A stretch of 36,548 bases of DNA from NCBI GenBank assembly GCA_947176325.1, contig CAMWQD010000001.1, positions 1 to 36,548 on the forward strand, read 5' to 3'. A program made the translations under genes and the position numbers. Origin of the DNA: an uncultured Bacteroidales bacterium (GTDB lineage: Bacteria; Bacteroidota; Bacteroidia; Bacteroidales; P3). Positions 8,829 to 16,830 of the stretch are shown in pieces. The first letter of the stretch is position 1; each line of letters starts with the position of its first letter. The notes beneath the pieces were generated by a model. That model made no database searches. It was not told the DNA's origin and was given only the letters and a program-made list of their open reading frames with translations.

Positions 8829-8859
8829 AAAAAAGAGGCGTAGCCCACGCTACGCCTCT
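8828..8859 (-). terminator. rho-independent terminator of the porP-gldJ transcription unit
   Basis: On the minus strand an 11-bp perfect stem (AGAGGCGTAGC / GCTACGCCTCT, arms 8849-8859 and 8834-8844) with a 4-nt loop is followed by a run of Ts. It lies 22 nt after the gldJ stop and separates gldJ from rlhA. Confidence 0.9.
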
Positions 8860-8881
8860 CTATCCTTTCTCCTTGAGGCCA

Positions 8882-10414
8882 CTATCTCTTGGTAGCCAAC
8901 GAACCTCCGTTCGCCGCACCGATACGGGGCATCGCGCAACGGAAACCGATCCAGTCGGAGCTCTTGTCCTGATCCATGAAACGACGGGTGGCCGCCGAAG
9001 TATAGTAGGCGCGGTCTTTCCACGAACCGCCCTTCACCACACGCGACTTATCGGAAATCAAAGAACTTGTGCCATATTCATACAAAAGCGAAGTGGTGGA
9101 GGAAGACTGCGCCGAAGCACCGTCCTCTTCTTCATCGCCGTCGCCCTTGGCCAACCAGTCTTCCACAATGGCCGATTCATAATCACCGTCCAAGTAGTTG
9201 CGGTTGTCGGACTTATTGAAGTTCTCCCGCGAAGCCAATTCTTCGTCGGTGAACTGACGGTAGCGGATGCGGCCCAAGCTGTCTTTTTCGGCAATCATGC
9301 CGTCTTCGTCGCGTTCCACCGTTTGATAAACGTTACCACGATAGGCGTTCAAACCGTCGGCATCCTCGAAAGTAAGGGGACGATATACGTCCATACACCA
9401 TTCGGCCACGTTGCCCGCCATGTTATACAGACCGAAGTCGTTGGCGAAATAGGAATAAACGGGAGCCGTGTAGTCGGCACCGTCGTTCAACGCACCCGCC
9501 GTACCCATATAGTCACCGTCGCCACGCATAAAGTTGGCCATCATGGTTCCCCTATAAGGAGTTTGGGGAGCACGCACCTGCAGGGGCTTGCCGTTCCACG
9601 GATAAATGCGGCGCTCGGCCACACGTTCCTGATTGCTGTTGCCCAGCAGGGCCAAAGCGGCATATTCCCATTCGGCTTCGGTGGGAAGACGCAGTTTCTC
9701 TATCAAGATACCGTCTTTTCTCTGCACACCGCGACGGGTTTCGGTAGCGTTGGGATCCATATCCTGCAGACCCTTGTTCACGATACCGCTATACTGACCG
9801 GCCAGATAGGCATCGGTGTTGAAGTTGTTGTCGGCGGTCTGACCCATATCCATTTTGAGGATTCTGGCCTGAATCAAAATGTATTCGTTGATACGGTCGG
9901 TACGCCAATCGCAGTAGTCGCGGGCCTGTTCCCACGTAACGCCCACCACGGGATAGTTGTTGTAGCCCGGGTTTTCGAAATAGGCCTCGGTCATAGCGTC
10001 GCGGAAACCGCCCACGCTGTTCCATACCAAAGGATCGGGCTTGGCTTTTTCCACCACTTCGGGATAGTCCTGACCGTAAATACGATTGAGCCAATAGATA
10101 TACTCGGCGTAATCGGCATTCGAGGTCTCCACCTCGTCCATATAGAACGAACTTACGGTGGCGCGACGAGGCTCGTTGTTGTGCTCGTACTTGAGGTCTT
10201 CCTGGTTACGCCCCATAACGAAGTAACCGCCCTGAATGAACACAAAGCGGAGGGGTACCGGTTGCACGTAGTTTTCGGTGCGTTGATAGCCGCCCCACTT
10301 GGGGTCGTTGACGCCCCAACCCGTAGACTGCGACTGTCCGGTCTTGCTGTTGCAAGAAACAAGGGTAGCCAACATGCCGGCTACAAACAGAAATCTGAAA
10401 GCTTGCTTATACAT
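8882..10414 (-). CDS. gldJ: GldJ, gliding motility / type IX secretion lipoprotein
   Basis: With the ATG at 10414 the product is 510 residues with a lipoprotein signal peptide (lipobox LVSC, Cys21). The mature protein is an FGE/SUMF1-type (formylglycine-generating-enzyme-like) domain: FVFIQGGYFVMG, FYMDEVETSN, NYPVVGVTWEQA, RLPTEAEWEYAAL, NMAGNVAEWCMDVYRP, VVKGGSWKDRAY and DWIGFRCAM. GldK/PorK shares the fold, but WRTDRINE, VQRKDG, DNRNYLDGD and the GWGVNDPKWGGYQ segment after the lipidation site fit the Flavobacterium GldJ pattern as I recall it. GldJ is an outer-membrane lipoprotein that stabilises GldK and is needed for gliding and secretion. An acidic serine-rich insert (DGDEEEDGASAQ) lies near the C-terminal third. 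No glycine-generating activity is expected. It follows the porP-like gene after 75 nt, has its own promoter and ends at a strong terminator. Confidence 0.85.
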   Translation of the reverse strand: MYKQAFRFLFVAGMLATLVSCNSKTGQSQSTGWGVNDPKWGGYQRTENYVQPVPLRFVFIQGGYFVMGRNQEDLKYEHNNEPRRATVSSFYMDEVETSNADYAEYIYWLNRIYGQDYPEVVEKAKPDPLVWNSVGGFRDAMTEAYFENPGYNNYPVVGVTWEQARDYCDWRTDRINEYILIQARILKMDMGQTADNNFNTDAYLAGQYSGIVNKGLQDMDPNATETRRGVQRKDGILIEKLRLPTEAEWEYAALALLGNSNQERVAERRIYPWNGKPLQVRAPQTPYRGTMMANFMRGDGDYMGTAGALNDGADYTAPVYSYFANDFGLYNMAGNVAEWCMDVYRPLTFEDADGLNAYRGNVYQTVERDEDGMIAEKDSLGRIRYRQFTDEELASRENFNKSDNRNYLDGDYESAIVEDWLAKGDGDEEEDGASAQSSSTTSLLYEYGTSSLISDKSRVVKGGSWKDRAYYTSAATRRFMDQDKSSDWIGFRCAMPRIGAANGGSLATKR

Positions 10415-10435
10415 CTTTCTACATTTTAAGCGGTG

Positions 10436-10467
10436 CAAAGATAAGTCTTTTTCAAGACACTTTCAAG
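10436..10467 (-). promoter_or_regulatory. gldJ promoter
   Basis: Minus-strand TATCTTTG at 10443-10436 is a full -7 match, and CTTG at 10467-10464 sits 20 nt upstream as a -33 box with one mismatch to TTTG. The predicted start lies about 15-20 nt before the gldJ ATG at 10414, supporting that start over the upstream ATG at 10438, which overlaps the -7 box. Confidence 0.6.
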
Positions 10468-10489
10468 AGGTGCGTATATAAAACGCGTT

Positions 10490-11503
10490 TTAGAACCTCG
10501 GACAAGGAATAGGCTCGATGCGACGGGCGCCCATGCTCTGACGCTTGCAGGGAATACGGAAGCCCAACGCAATTTCGTGGCTGCCCCCGCTGCGGGCGGT
10601 GAGTTTCGACACCGTGAGGTCGTAGCTGTAGGAAATGTGAATGCCCTTGAAATCGGCACCCAACATAAATATCACCGCATCGGGATTGCTGAAGCTCTGA
10701 CGGAACCACACCCCGAAAACAACCGGCCACATCTGCGCATAGAGCCCGTAGTTGAGTTCGGTGAACTTACCCTGTTGAATATAAACGATATTGGGCGAGA
10801 GGTAAGGCTCCTTCTCGTCGCGGATTTCGTTATAGGTGGGTTTGAAATAAATCTTGCCGCCCGCCTGTGCGCTATAACGGATGCTCAAGCGGCTCGGCCC
10901 CATGAATCCCACATCGGGACGGATGAGATGCACAGCCGAAACCCCTACATAAAAGTTCTCGCCGTAGAACGTAGCCCCCACGCCCACATCGCCGTAGTGA
11001 CGGCTCAGAGGAGTGTTCGGTATGTTTTCGGCGGTAGGACGGCCTTGCACCAAACCTAAATAGGGGTCGTATTGGTCGGGGAAGGTGAGCGATTCCCAAT
11101 TGACATAGCGGTTGGCGTAGGAACCCTGCACGGCCAAGGTAAGAAACAGTTTATTCGAAAGTTGCGCACGGAACGCATACATAAAGGCCGCCGAAATCTC
11201 GCGGAAGGTTCCGCCGCCTTGAAAATCGGCATTCACATAGGCGCCTATGCCGCCGTGCAACGCTCTGATATATTGGTCGTAGGAAACCGTCGCCAACGAA
11301 AATCCGCCGCCCACGTTGGGCCACTGGTTGCGGTAAGCCGCCGAGATACGCCCGCAGCCCGAGGTGCCGGCAAAGGCGGGATTGAGATAAAGAGGATTGG
11401 AGTAAAGTTGAGAAAGGTGCATATCCTGCGCATGGGCGAAAGCCGAACACGCCGCCAAGCACAAAACGGTGCAAACACGCTTGATTATCCGAAAGGAATG
11501 CAT
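10490..11503 (-). CDS. porP: PorP/SprF-family type IX secretion membrane protein
   Basis: The product is 337 residues from ATG 11503, or 340 from ATG 11512; 11503 is chosen because the purine run AAAGAAAG then lies at ribosome-binding distance. It starts with a Sec signal peptide (positive RIIKR, hydrophobic core, cleavage after AHA) and continues with the PorP/SprF hallmark LSQLYSNPLYLNPAFAG just after the mature N-terminus. The remainder is an even beta pattern typical of a 14-stranded outer-membrane barrel. PorP/SprF proteins associate with the type IX machinery at the outer membrane; F. johnsoniae SprF is needed to secrete the adhesin SprB. Many genomes carry several paralogues, so 'porP' is a family label here. 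In P. gingivalis porP precedes porKLMN; here it precedes gldJ and no porLMN follows. Confidence 0.85.
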   Translation of the reverse strand: MHSFRIIKRVCTVLCLAACSAFAHAQDMHLSQLYSNPLYLNPAFAGTSGCGRISAAYRNQWPNVGGGFSLATVSYDQYIRALHGGIGAYVNADFQGGGTFREISAAFMYAFRAQLSNKLFLTLAVQGSYANRYVNWESLTFPDQYDPYLGLVQGRPTAENIPNTPLSRHYGDVGVGATFYGENFYVGVSAVHLIRPDVGFMGPSRLSIRYSAQAGGKIYFKPTYNEIRDEKEPYLSPNIVYIQQGKFTELNYGLYAQMWPVVFGVWFRQSFSNPDAVIFMLGADFKGIHISYSYDLTVSKLTARSGGSHEIALGFRIPCKRQSMGARRIEPIPCPRF

Positions 11504-11548
11504 ACCTGTCATCTTTCTTTATCCGGCCGATTATTCAGCCAAAGGTGG

Positions 11549-11556
11549 CAAAGATA
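11549..11556 (-). promoter_or_regulatory. candidate -7 element (TATCTTTG) for porP
   Basis: Minus-strand 11556-11549 is TATCTTTG, a full TAnnTTTG match about 45 nt before the porP start. It lies next to the -33 region of the divergent porV promoter, so polymerase at one site could interfere with the other. Confidence 0.5.
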
Positions 11557-11577
11557 ATATTTTTTCGTATCTTCGCG

Positions 11578-11585
11578 TACTTTTG
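11578..11585 (+). promoter_or_regulatory. candidate -7 element (TACTTTTG) for porV-ispF
   Basis: TACTTTTG matches TAnnTTTG. A T-rich stretch at 11560-11568 sits where the -33 box is expected. The porV ATG is 87 nt downstream, giving a fairly long leader with no obvious stable hairpin. Confidence 0.5.
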
Positions 11586-11671
11586 CTCACCAAAAGATTT
11601 TGCCGATGAATGAAAGAAACGGTACTTTTTAACCTTAGGTTGTGCAAACACACCTTTAAAACTATTTTGGA

Positions 11672-12892
11672 ATGCAAAGAAGAAAACTTGTAGCCCTGCC
11701 GGTTCTTTTGTTGTTGGCCGTGCCTGCCCTCCGTGCGCAGATTATAGACCCTCTCGGAAGTGAGGTCGGCAAGAAATTAGGGAACACGCCCAACGCCATT
11801 TCCACAGCCGTACCCTTCCTTTCGTTGGCTCCCGACGCCCGCTCGGGCGGTATGGGAGATATAGGTGTGGCCACCACGCCCGACCTCAACTCCCAGCACT
11901 ACAACGCTGCCAAATATGTCTTTATGGAGAGAGACTACGGCGCCTCCCTCACCTACAGCCCGTGGTTGCTCAATCTGGTGCCCGATATGTCGTTGGTTTA
12001 CCTCTCGGGCATGTATAAGTTCGACGACCGCAACGCCCTCGCCGCCTCCTTGCTCTATTTCTCCATGGGCGACGTAACCTTCACCGACGAACAGGGCGGC
12101 AGCGCGCAGACTTTCCGTCCCAACGAATTTGCCATTGACGTGAGCTATTCGCGCAAAATCATCGATGTGCTCTCGATTGCGGTGACGGGGCGTTTCATCT
12201 ACTCCAACCTCACCTTGGGGCAATACGTGCAGGGGCAAGACACCAAAGCGGGGCTTGCCGGTGCGGCCGACATAGGCTTGTACTACAAACAGGATTTCGA
12301 GGTAAAGAACTTCAAGGGCGGTACTTTGATGGCCGGTCTGAGCATCACCAATATAGGTAATAAGGTTAGCTACAGCTACGGTTCGGAAGACTTAGACCGC
12401 AACTTCCTGCCCGCCGCCCTGCGCTTGGGCGTGGGCTTCGACTGGCATATCAACGACTACAATTCGGTGGGTTTCTACGGCGAAGCCTACAAGCTTTTGG
12501 TTCCCACACCTCCCATTGTGGGCGGAACAAGCGGAGACTCGATTATCGCCGGCCGCACCAACCGCGTAAACGTAATGCAGGGTATCTTCCAATCGTTCGG
12601 CGACGCTCCGGGCGGCTTCAAGGAAGAAATGCAGGAAATTATGTGGAGTCTCGGCGCGGAATATTGGTGGCGTGACATTGTGGCCGTGAGAATGGGCTAT
12701 TTCCACGAAAGCAAATACAAGGGAGACCGTCAATACCTTTCCTTGGGTGTGGGTCTGCAATATAAAATGGTGGGGCTCGACTTCGCCTATCTCATTCCCA
12801 CCTCGCAGACGGCGGGTTCCAACCCTCTCAAAAACACACTTCGCGTAGGTGTCAAATTCTCCTTCGACAAGAAGAAAAAGTCGGGAGAATAA
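11672..12892 (+). CDS. porV: PorV (LptO), type IX secretion outer-membrane protein
   Basis: A 406-residue OmpP1/FadL-like beta-barrel protein with a Sec signal peptide (MQRRKLVALPVLLLLAVPALRAQ). The mature N-terminus contains ISTAVPFLSLAPDARSGGMGD, a strongly conserved PorV segment, and the chain ends in amphipathic strands (TLRVGVKFSF). PorV captures the C-terminal signal of type IX cargo as it leaves the SprA translocon and delivers it to the PorU sortase. The length agrees with known PorV proteins (about 390). In Flavobacterium porV sits beside porU and gldJ; here gldJ is near but porU is absent from the window. The stop codon overlaps the ispF start by one base (TAATG), implying translational coupling. 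Confidence 0.9.
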   Translation: MQRRKLVALPVLLLLAVPALRAQIIDPLGSEVGKKLGNTPNAISTAVPFLSLAPDARSGGMGDIGVATTPDLNSQHYNAAKYVFMERDYGASLTYSPWLLNLVPDMSLVYLSGMYKFDDRNALAASLLYFSMGDVTFTDEQGGSAQTFRPNEFAIDVSYSRKIIDVLSIAVTGRFIYSNLTLGQYVQGQDTKAGLAGAADIGLYYKQDFEVKNFKGGTLMAGLSITNIGNKVSYSYGSEDLDRNFLPAALRLGVGFDWHINDYNSVGFYGEAYKLLVPTPPIVGGTSGDSIIAGRTNRVNVMQGIFQSFGDAPGGFKEEMQEIMWSLGAEYWWRDIVAVRMGYFHESKYKGDRQYLSLGVGLQYKMVGLDFAYLIPTSQTAGSNPLKNTLRVGVKFSFDKKKKSGE

Positions 12893-13371
12893 TGAATTTC
12901 CGCATAGGTTACGGCTATGATGCGCACCGTTTTGCTCCGAACCGGAAACTGGTTTTGGGCGGGGTGGAGATTGCGCATACCCAAGGTTTGGCGGGGCATT
13001 CGGATGCCGACGTGTTGATTCATGCCCTTTGCGACGCCTTGTTGGGCGCCGCCGCCTTGGGCGACATAGGCAAGCATTTTCCCGATACCGATTCTACATA
13101 TAAAGATATAGACAGCACGGTGCTTTTGGGCAGGGTGAAGGATTTGTTGCATCAAAAGGGCTATGCCATAGGCAACGTGGATTCGTGCCTCCGCTTGCAG
13201 AAGCCCAAGATTGCCCCCTATATCCCGGCCATGCAGAAGCGTCTGGCCGAAGTCTTGCAGATAGACCCCGACCGTGTTTCGGTAAAGGCCACCACCACCG
13301 AAAAAATGGGCTTCGAAGGACGGGAAGAAGGCGTTTCCGCCACCGCCGTAGCGTTGATTTACGCGGTATAG
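12892..13371 (+). CDS. ispF: IspF, 2-C-methyl-D-erythritol 2,4-cyclodiphosphate synthase
   Basis: A 159-residue cytoplasmic enzyme of the MEP isoprenoid pathway. It cyclises CDP-methylerythritol 2-phosphate to MEcPP with release of CMP. The metal-binding N-terminal motif GYDAHRF (Asp10, His12), the GHSDADVLIHALCDALLGA helix and loop, DIGKHFPDTD, and the C-terminal KATTTEKMGFEGREEG are all present, and the length is typical for the homotrimer. It overlaps porV by one base and shares its transcript. The product leads to undecaprenyl phosphate, needed by MraY and MurG encoded nearby, but the link to porV is probably only positional. A bidirectional terminator follows. Confidence 0.96.
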   Translation: MNFRIGYGYDAHRFAPNRKLVLGGVEIAHTQGLAGHSDADVLIHALCDALLGAAALGDIGKHFPDTDSTYKDIDSTVLLGRVKDLLHQKGYAIGNVDSCLRLQKPKIAPYIPAMQKRLAEVLQIDPDRVSVKATTTEKMGFEGREEGVSATAVALIYAV

Positions 13372-13389
13372 TCGTACCGACGCGATAGC

Positions 13390-13423
13390 AAAAAGGGGGC
13401 TGCCGAATGGCAGCCCCCTTTTG
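13390..13423. terminator. bidirectional terminator between ispF and ftsZ
   Basis: A 14-bp perfect stem (AAAAGGGGGCTGCC at 13391-13404 pairing with 13409-13422) with a GAAT loop and A/T tracts on both sides lies between the convergent ends of ispF and ftsZ. It should stop transcription from both strands, including the end of the long dcw transcript. Confidence 0.93.
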
Positions 13424-13442
13424 TTTTGAGGTCAAAAAACGT

Positions 13443-15278
13443 TTAGTCGGCCTTGTCCGTCAGAAAGGGCGGGTTGGACGAAAACAGGCTTCCGTCTCTG
13501 CCGATGCTGGTGGTGCTCACCTCCGATACATCCGAAGGCACCACCGGCGTCAAATCCAAGTTCTGCCGTTGGTAGGCCGGTATGGATTCTATTTCGCGCA
13601 GACCTTGTTGAGTCTTGATTTTCTGCGACATCTGACGCAAGTGCATCATCCTTTCGGCCGTGGCCGCATAGCGTTCCCGAATGGCATTGGTGGGCTGCAC
13701 CTGTTCGGAGGCTTCCATAACCGTTGTCACAGTTTCCTGATGCATCGTTTCGGAGCCCATTTCCTGTTGCGCCTCCGTGTGGATTTCCATCGTGAAGCCT
13801 TCTTCCACCTCCACGGTTTCGGACTGCTCCTGTTCGCTCATCGTTACCTCGGCGGTTTCTTCCACGGCGGCAACTTCTTGCTCGGTGGCAATGGACTCTA
13901 CGTTGGCAAAGATATCAATGTCGTTCATCCACAGTTCGGATTCGGCTTTCACTTCCTCGATAAGAGGGTCTTCCGCCACCGTGGGTTCCGATACTGTCAT
14001 AGCCGGCGCTTCGGCGGGAGCCGCCTTGAGTTCGCTTACCTGCGCGGAGGGAGCTTCCACCTGTGCGGAGGAAACTTCTCCGTCGAAACTCAATATGCCC
14101 ACCACTTCTTTCTTTTCGGGTTCCTTCGCTTCCGTCTGCGGGATTTCAGCCACGGGCGCAGGCGCGGGCGTGGATGCGGACATAATGGGTGCAGGTGCCG
14201 GAGCAACGGCGGGGGCGGTGTAGGTCTTTTCGTTGAGATTGATAATGGTCTTTTCGCGGATACCCATCACCTTCTTTTCTTCAAAGCCCGTTGCAATCAG
14301 GGTGATGTTAAGGTTTTCGCCCGCCGACGCATCCTCGCCCGCGCCCCAAATCATATCGGCTTCGGTCTCGGTGCGCTGCGCAATCGACTTGGTAACCACA
14401 TCTATTTCGTCCATATTCAGCTGCGCATCGGGGCCGTAGCTAAAATAGAGCAACACGTTCTTGGAGCCCTTGATGCTGTTGTCGTTGAGCAGAGGCGAAT
14501 TCATGGCCGCTTCGATGGCTTCCTTGGCGCGGTTCTCGCCCGAAGCCGAGCCGTAGCCCATAATGGCGGCGCCGCTGTTGTGCATCACCGTGTTCACATC
14601 CTTAAAGTCTATCTGCACGTAGGAAGTAACCGTGATGATTTCGGAAATGCCTTTGGCCGCGGTGGTCAGAATGTCGTCGGCCTTGGCGAAGGCTTCCTTC
14701 AGGCTCATCTTGCCGAACTGACGCAGTTGGTCGTTGTTGATGATAAGAATGGAATCGACAATCTTGCGCAATTCGGAAACACCCGCCCGCGCTTGTTCCA
14801 CACGCTTGCGGCCTTCGAAGCTGAAGGGCATGGTGACGATAGCCACCGTGAGGATTTTGGTAACCTCATCGCCCACCAATTCTATTTCCTTGGCAATCGA
14901 AGCCACTACGGGCGTGGCTCCCGTGCCGGTGCCGCCGCCCATTCCCGCAGTGAGGAAGAGCATTTTGGTTCCCGTAAGAGCCTCCTTTATTTCGTCGTGT
15001 TTCTCCACCGCCGCATCGCGCGCCACTTGCGGCACGTTGCCGGCTCCCAAACCTTTTCCCAACTGAATTTTATTGGGAACGGGGCTGGCTTCCAAGGCTT
15101 GCGCATCGGTGTTGCAGATAATGAAATCCACATCCTTGATGCCTTGCTGGAACATGTGGTTCACCGCATTGCTGCCACCGCCGCCAACTCCCATCACTTT
15201 GATATAGGAGGATTGGTTCTTGGGAAGCACAAAATTCAAAAACTCCCCTTCGTGGTTCTGATTCATCAATTCTTCCAT
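13443..15278 (-). CDS. ftsZ: FtsZ, tubulin-like division GTPase with an unusually long C-terminal linker
   Basis: From ATG 15278 the product is 611 residues. The polymerising core has KVMGVGGGGSNAVNHM near 27-42 and the tubulin signature GGGTGTG at about 114-120. The core ends near residue 320; the remaining ~290 residues are a low-complexity linker rich in Ala, Pro, Glu and Val (PAPAP repeats, acidic TEAKEPEKKE), then IPAYQRQNLDL near the end, which resembles the conserved terminal IPAYxRR segment of Bacteroidota FtsZ. E. coli FtsZ is 383 residues. A start at 15299 is possible but would lie 5 nt after a -7 box (15304-15311), and ATG 15266 is another option. FtsZ forms the Z-ring and is the last gene of the dcw series, 82 nt after ftsA, the largest gap in the cluster. 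Confidence 0.96.
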   Translation of the reverse strand: MEELMNQNHEGEFLNFVLPKNQSSYIKVMGVGGGGSNAVNHMFQQGIKDVDFIICNTDAQALEASPVPNKIQLGKGLGAGNVPQVARDAAVEKHDEIKEALTGTKMLFLTAGMGGGTGTGATPVVASIAKEIELVGDEVTKILTVAIVTMPFSFEGRKRVEQARAGVSELRKIVDSILIINNDQLRQFGKMSLKEAFAKADDILTTAAKGISEIITVTSYVQIDFKDVNTVMHNSGAAIMGYGSASGENRAKEAIEAAMNSPLLNDNSIKGSKNVLLYFSYGPDAQLNMDEIDVVTKSIAQRTETEADMIWGAGEDASAGENLNITLIATGFEEKKVMGIREKTIINLNEKTYTAPAVAPAPAPIMSASTPAPAPVAEIPQTEAKEPEKKEVVGILSFDGEVSSAQVEAPSAQVSELKAAPAEAPAMTVSEPTVAEDPLIEEVKAESELWMNDIDIFANVESIATEQEVAAVEETAEVTMSEQEQSETVEVEEGFTMEIHTEAQQEMGSETMHQETVTTVMEASEQVQPTNAIRERYAATAERMMHLRQMSQKIKTQQGLREIESIPAYQRQNLDLTPVVPSDVSEVSTTSIGRDGSLFSSNPPFLTDKAD

Positions 15279-15303
15279 GTCAAACAATATTTCTAGCAAT
15301 CTC

Positions 15304-15311
15304 CAAAATTA
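15304..15311 (-). promoter_or_regulatory. candidate internal promoter -7 element (TAATTTTG) for ftsZ
   Basis: Minus-strand 15311-15304 is TAATTTTG, identical to the element in front of mraZ at 28875-28868. It would let ftsZ be transcribed apart from the rest of dcw. No TTTG is found at the -33 position. Confidence 0.4.
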
Positions 15312-15313
15312 AG

Positions 15314-15363
15314 GAACGGCCACCGTTCACCATCGGGCCGCAGCACCTATTTATAAACGGTGG
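15314..15363 (-). promoter_or_regulatory. overlapping inverted repeats in the ftsA-ftsZ gap (possible RNA switch or operator)
   Basis: On the minus strand, segment A (15363-15356) is CCACCGTT, segment B (15328-15320) is GAACGGTGG and segment C (15319-15314) is CCGTTC. B can pair with A over 8 bp (loop 28 nt) or with C over 6 bp (loop 3 nt), but not both. This is the arrangement of alternative hairpins. It lies just before the ftsZ -7 element and start codon. Confidence 0.4.
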
Positions 15364-15381
15364 TCTGTTCATTTCGCGAAG

Positions 15382-16800
15382 TTATTGCACATCATCGTCA
15401 AAGACCTTCACGATATAGTCTCCCAACTGGCCCATTCCGAAGAAACTGCCGTCACGTCCTCTCCACCAAGGCTTCTTGGGGTTCGGGTTCGATTTCGGCG
15501 CGGCGGGAACATTCTCCTCCGTAGCCGCATCGCTGTTTTCCTCGACAGGGGGAGGGGTGGTCACAAGAACATCATCGGGTGTTTCCTTTCCCCCCTGCGT
15601 ATCCAAGGGCACGTGTATAAGGTTGTTCTCCTCTTCACTGCGCACGCCGTAAATCACCAAACCTACCGCCGTGGCGAAGATAGGGTCGTTCAGGTCTTTG
15701 GGCGAATCGGGCGAAAGGTGTTTGTTGGGGCAGGCCAAGCGGGTGTCGAGCTGCGTGATGTATTCGCAAACGGTGTCTATATGCTTCATCTTGGAACCGC
15801 CGCCGGTGAGCACCACGCCGCCGATGAACTGGTCGGTATCGAGGTTGCAGTTGCCCACTTCGTAGCTTACCTGTCCGAAGATTTCGTCCACACGCCCCTT
15901 GATGATGGTGGCCAACTGCTTGAGCGAAATTTCGCGCACACTCTTGCCGTTTATGGCGGGAATGGTGACGATTTTTTCCTCGCTTTCCTCGCTGGGAAGC
16001 GCCGAACCGAAACGTGTCTTGAGCGCTTCGGCCTGTCTTTGCATAATGGTGCAGGCGCGTTGTATGTCGGAGGTGATGAGATTGCCCGCCAAGGGAATCA
16101 CCGCCGTATGCCGCAGTACGCCGTTGCCGAAGATAGCCACGTCGGTGGTGCCGCCGCCTATATCCACCAATACCACGCCCGCGTCTTTGTCGGTGCTGTC
16201 CAAAACCGCTTCGGCCGACACCAAGGGTTCGAGAATGAAGCCTTTGATTTCGAGCCCCGCCGTTTCCACGCTTTTCTGAATGTTGCGCATGGCCAGGGAG
16301 TCGGCGGTAATGATATTGTAGTTCACTTCCACATTCGCCCCCGTCATGCCTTCGAATTCATCTTCGCGAAATCCCGAAACGCCGTCTACGGTGAAGGTTT
16401 GCGGAACCACGTGAATGATTTTCTTGCCGGGATCCACCCTGCCCTTGCTCGCTTCCTGCTTCAACTTCTCGATTTCGGCACGGGTCACCACTTCTTCGCT
16501 GTTGGAACGTATGAAACTGTTGGACTGAATGAAACTTTCGATGTGCTGTCCGGCAATGCCCACATACACTTCGCAAATGTCCACATTCGCGTTGTCCGAG
16601 GCCTGTTCCACGGCACGTTTCACCGCTTCGGCAGTCTTGGTGATGTTCATCACCGCCCCGCGCACCACGCCCGTAGACTCGGTTTTTCCGTAGCCCAAAA
16701 TCTTGATTTTTCCCGTGGCCTGGTCGCGGCAACCCACAACGGCCACGATTTTGGTAGTACCTATGTCAAGGCCTACCACAACATCGGTTTCTTCTTCCAT
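15382..16800 (-). CDS. ftsA: FtsA, actin-like Z-ring membrane anchor
   Basis: A 472-residue actin-fold ATPase that tethers FtsZ to the membrane and recruits later divisome proteins. Visible are the phosphate-1 motif VGLDIGTTKIVAVVG near residue 10, the SHS2/1C subdomain, and phosphate-2 VLVDIGGGTTDVAIFG near the middle, then GGVVLTGGGSKMKH. The C-terminus has a proline- and acid-rich linker (about 395-450) and ends in FFGMGQLGDYIVKVFDDD, an amphipathic helix typical of the membrane-targeting sequence. It is longer than E. coli FtsA (420), mostly through the linker. It lies 30 nt after ftsQ and is followed by an 82-nt gap before ftsZ containing possible regulatory structure. Confidence 0.95.
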   Translation of the reverse strand: MEEETDVVVGLDIGTTKIVAVVGCRDQATGKIKILGYGKTESTGVVRGAVMNITKTAEAVKRAVEQASDNANVDICEVYVGIAGQHIESFIQSNSFIRSNSEEVVTRAEIEKLKQEASKGRVDPGKKIIHVVPQTFTVDGVSGFREDEFEGMTGANVEVNYNIITADSLAMRNIQKSVETAGLEIKGFILEPLVSAEAVLDSTDKDAGVVLVDIGGGTTDVAIFGNGVLRHTAVIPLAGNLITSDIQRACTIMQRQAEALKTRFGSALPSEESEEKIVTIPAINGKSVREISLKQLATIIKGRVDEIFGQVSYEVGNCNLDTDQFIGGVVLTGGGSKMKHIDTVCEYITQLDTRLACPNKHLSPDSPKDLNDPIFATAVGLVIYGVRSEEENNLIHVPLDTQGGKETPDDVLVTTPPPVEENSDAATEENVPAAPKSNPNPKKPWWRGRDGSFFGMGQLGDYIVKVFDDDVQ

Positions 16801-16830
16801 ATTCTTTCTTTTTTAATTATATCTTTCTTC

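Noticed and set aside
8882..10414. Assignment of the FGE-domain lipoprotein as PorK/GldK
   Set aside because: The porP-then-K order of P. gingivalis invited it, but the internal segments WRTDRINE, VQRKDG and DNRNYLDGD and the nearby porV fit GldJ better, and no porLMN follows.
13407..15296. 629-codon plus-strand frame opposite ftsZ
   Set aside because: Its His/Phe/Gly-rich translation mirrors the FtsZ linker codons; no conserved motif, and it runs through the terminator at 13390-13423.
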